This document shows positions 62,975 to 64,000 of a DNA stretch of 64,000 bases, in pieces. The position numbers were made by a program, and so were the translations under genes. The stretch covers positions 1,364,001 through 1,428,000 of the forward strand of contig JACJYN010000003.1 of the NCBI GenBank assembly GCA_020636095.1, in the 5' to 3' direction. Source of the DNA: Lewinellaceae bacterium. Lineage in GTDB: Bacteria > Bacteroidota > Bacteroidia > Chitinophagales > Saprospiraceae. Position 1 is the first letter of the stretch; each line of letters starts with the position of its first letter. The notes beneath the pieces are model-generated. The model made no database searches, was not told the DNA's origin, and worked only from the letters and a program-made list of their open reading frames with translations.

Positions 62975-63892
62975 TCAAAGTGCCATTTCCCTCCATGTAA
63001 GTACTGTCTCAAACCCCTTCACCCGAAAATACTGCCGGGTGGCCTCAGCGGGTTTATCACTCAGTGCCAGCACAAAGTCGCCACCCCAGGCCCCCAGTGA
63101 CTTGACAGCGCCGGGAAAGCTGTGAAAATAGCGATCCTTCACTTTGGGCAGTTGTAAGGCTTCGCTTACGAGCTGTTCGTGAGCATCCATAATAGCGATG
63201 CCCTCCTGTGGCGTCCGGGCCCCCAGGAAGGCCATCGTCAGGCCGGATATTCTTTGGATGAGGCGGGGTGAGTCTTGAACTACCTGGCGGTAACGGGCGA
63301 TGCCTTCGCGGCTGTCTTGTTTCTTACCCAGGTAGACAAAGCAAATATGGTCGGCAAACGCGGGAGTGTAGGGGCATTCTACAAAATGGCTGCTGCCGTC
63401 ACGGCGCTGGAAGAGGATGGGCTGCCGGGCATGAGCGCAGGCAATATCGTAACCCGAGCCGCCAAAAGTATCCGCCAGGAGCTGGAAGGCGTCCACTTGT
63501 GCCCAGTCGGCCAGCGCCGCCACCAGGGTAGAACTGCTGCCCAGGCCCCACTGGCGCGGAAAGCCCAGGTGGGCCTCAAAACGGCACATAGGTTTCCCCA
63601 GCCAGAAATCGGGCCGTTGCCGTTCAATGCCCTGAAAGAGGGATTCCAGCCGCCGCCCCACCGGTTCTTCCGTTCCGGATAGGTAGCCGCCGATGGCTGA
63701 GAAGCGCCCTTCAAACCAGGGCCGCCCCTGATCGTCCAGGCTAACCCAGTGGTGGCTGTTCACATGGTGGATTTCTGTTACCGTCAGTTGCTGCCCGAAG
63801 CGGACTGGCAGGGCCAGGGCCAGGGCGCCGTCGAGCACAAAGTACTCGCCGGTAAGCAGTAGCTTGCCGTTGGTGTTGTATTTCTTTTCGAT
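62975..63892 (-). CDS. GYDIA-family GHMP kinase (mevalonate-pathway type); start uncertain
   Basis: About 305 residues if translation begins near 63892. N-terminal 'NGKLLLTGEYFVLDGALAL' is the expected start of the family. 'GLGSSSTLVAAL' is the ATP-binding GHMP loop and 'GGSGYDIACA' the motif that names the family. It probably phosphorylates mevalonate or an intermediate in isoprenoid synthesis. No ATG, GTG or TTG lies between the in-frame stop at 63932-63934 and the conserved N-terminus; an ATC at 63890-63892 or ATT at 63917-63919 are the only near-canonical starts. The GTG at 63838 would remove the conserved first strand. Confidence 0.8.
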   Translation of the reverse strand: MEKKYNTNGKLLLTGEYFVLDGALALALPVRFGQQLTVTEIHHVNSHHWVSLDDQGRPWFEGRFSAIGGYLSGTEEPVGRRLESLFQGIERQRPDFWLGKPMCRFEAHLGFPRQWGLGSSSTLVAALADWAQVDAFQLLADTFGGSGYDIACAHARQPILFQRRDGSSHFVECPYTPAFADHICFVYLGKKQDSREGIARYRQVVQDSPRLIQRISGLTMAFLGARTPQEGIAIMDAHEQLVSEALQLPKVKDRYFHSFPGAVKSLGAWGGDFVLALSDKPAEATRQYFRVKGFETVLTWREMAL

Positions 63893-64000
63893 GGAAGTGG
63901 TTTTGGCAGGAAATTTAATGAATTCCTGTAATTATTCGGGTGTTCGCCGCTCGCAATTCGCTGAAATCAATATCCGAAGCACTACAGTTCGCGTATCCCA

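Noticed and set aside
1..64000. tRNA or rRNA genes
   Set aside because: No T-loop GGTTCRANTCC with matching acceptor stem, and no rRNA motif, was seen by eye; a tRNAscan run would settle this.

Overview
The window looks like chromosomal DNA of a Bacteroidota bacterium, most likely of the Saprospiria/Lewinella-like branch. Direct support: three large secreted proteins end in type IX secretion sorting domains; a small ribosomal protein THX gene is present at 37910-38044; there is a GYDIA-type GHMP kinase; and three promoters fit the Bacteroidota consensus TTG-N19/20-TAnnTTTG. No rRNA, tRNA, phage genes, CRISPR array or autonomous IS was recognised. The class assignment is inference.

Layout. 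0.1-10.5 kb: two secreted SxxK serine hydrolases, a nucleotide-transporter-like membrane protein fused to HEAT repeats, an exported dikinase-like protein in an operon with the second hydrolase, and an MscS channel overlapping a P-loop protein whose Walker lysine is missing. 10.9-17 kb: alpha/beta hydrolase, mnmG preceded by a UPF0175/PIN toxin-antitoxin pair, a thiol-redox protein and an FG-GAP surface protein. 17-23 kb: cell-wall peptidase, a conserved unknown, a lipoprotein coiled coil with histidine in nearly every heptad, and an APC permease. 23-33.5 kb: surface proteins (T9SS cargo, OmpA/TSP3, DUF4382 lipoprotein, dockerin-like protein), a REP-associated transposase and a DUF6909-like protein. 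33.5-47.6 kb: carbohydrate genes, namely glgA-glgC, a GH3/DUF4838 operon and a GH63/MGH1-like glucosidase broken by about ten frameshifts, plus THX and thioredoxin. 47.7-51.2 kb: an arsenic-type operon (thioredoxin-like protein, permease, ArsF-like, ArsG-like) with its own ArsR and matching operators. 51.3-64 kb: an MBL-fold protein, an EAD11-like/TIR conflict effector divergent from paaZ, an outer-membrane barrel, a LytS/LytR-type two-component pair, DUF1801, DUF389, a beta-propeller-like lipoprotein and the GHMP kinase.

The most unusual content is intergenic. At least five families of short inverted-repeat elements occupy the gaps: an exact two-copy 151-bp MITE with 9-bp target duplications; nested hairpins whose outer stems differ between copies yet stay perfectly paired; a 104-bp family; GGCTACC-bounded elements; and ACTGGACTTTGGAC-bounded elements. 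A TTCGG-type minisatellite is related to the fill of several of these. A REP-like palindrome lies both upstream of and in frame inside the transposase gene.

Functionally the region combines glycogen synthesis, saccharide degradation, surface protein display and metal/arsenic handling. All functions are read from motifs; no database search was run.
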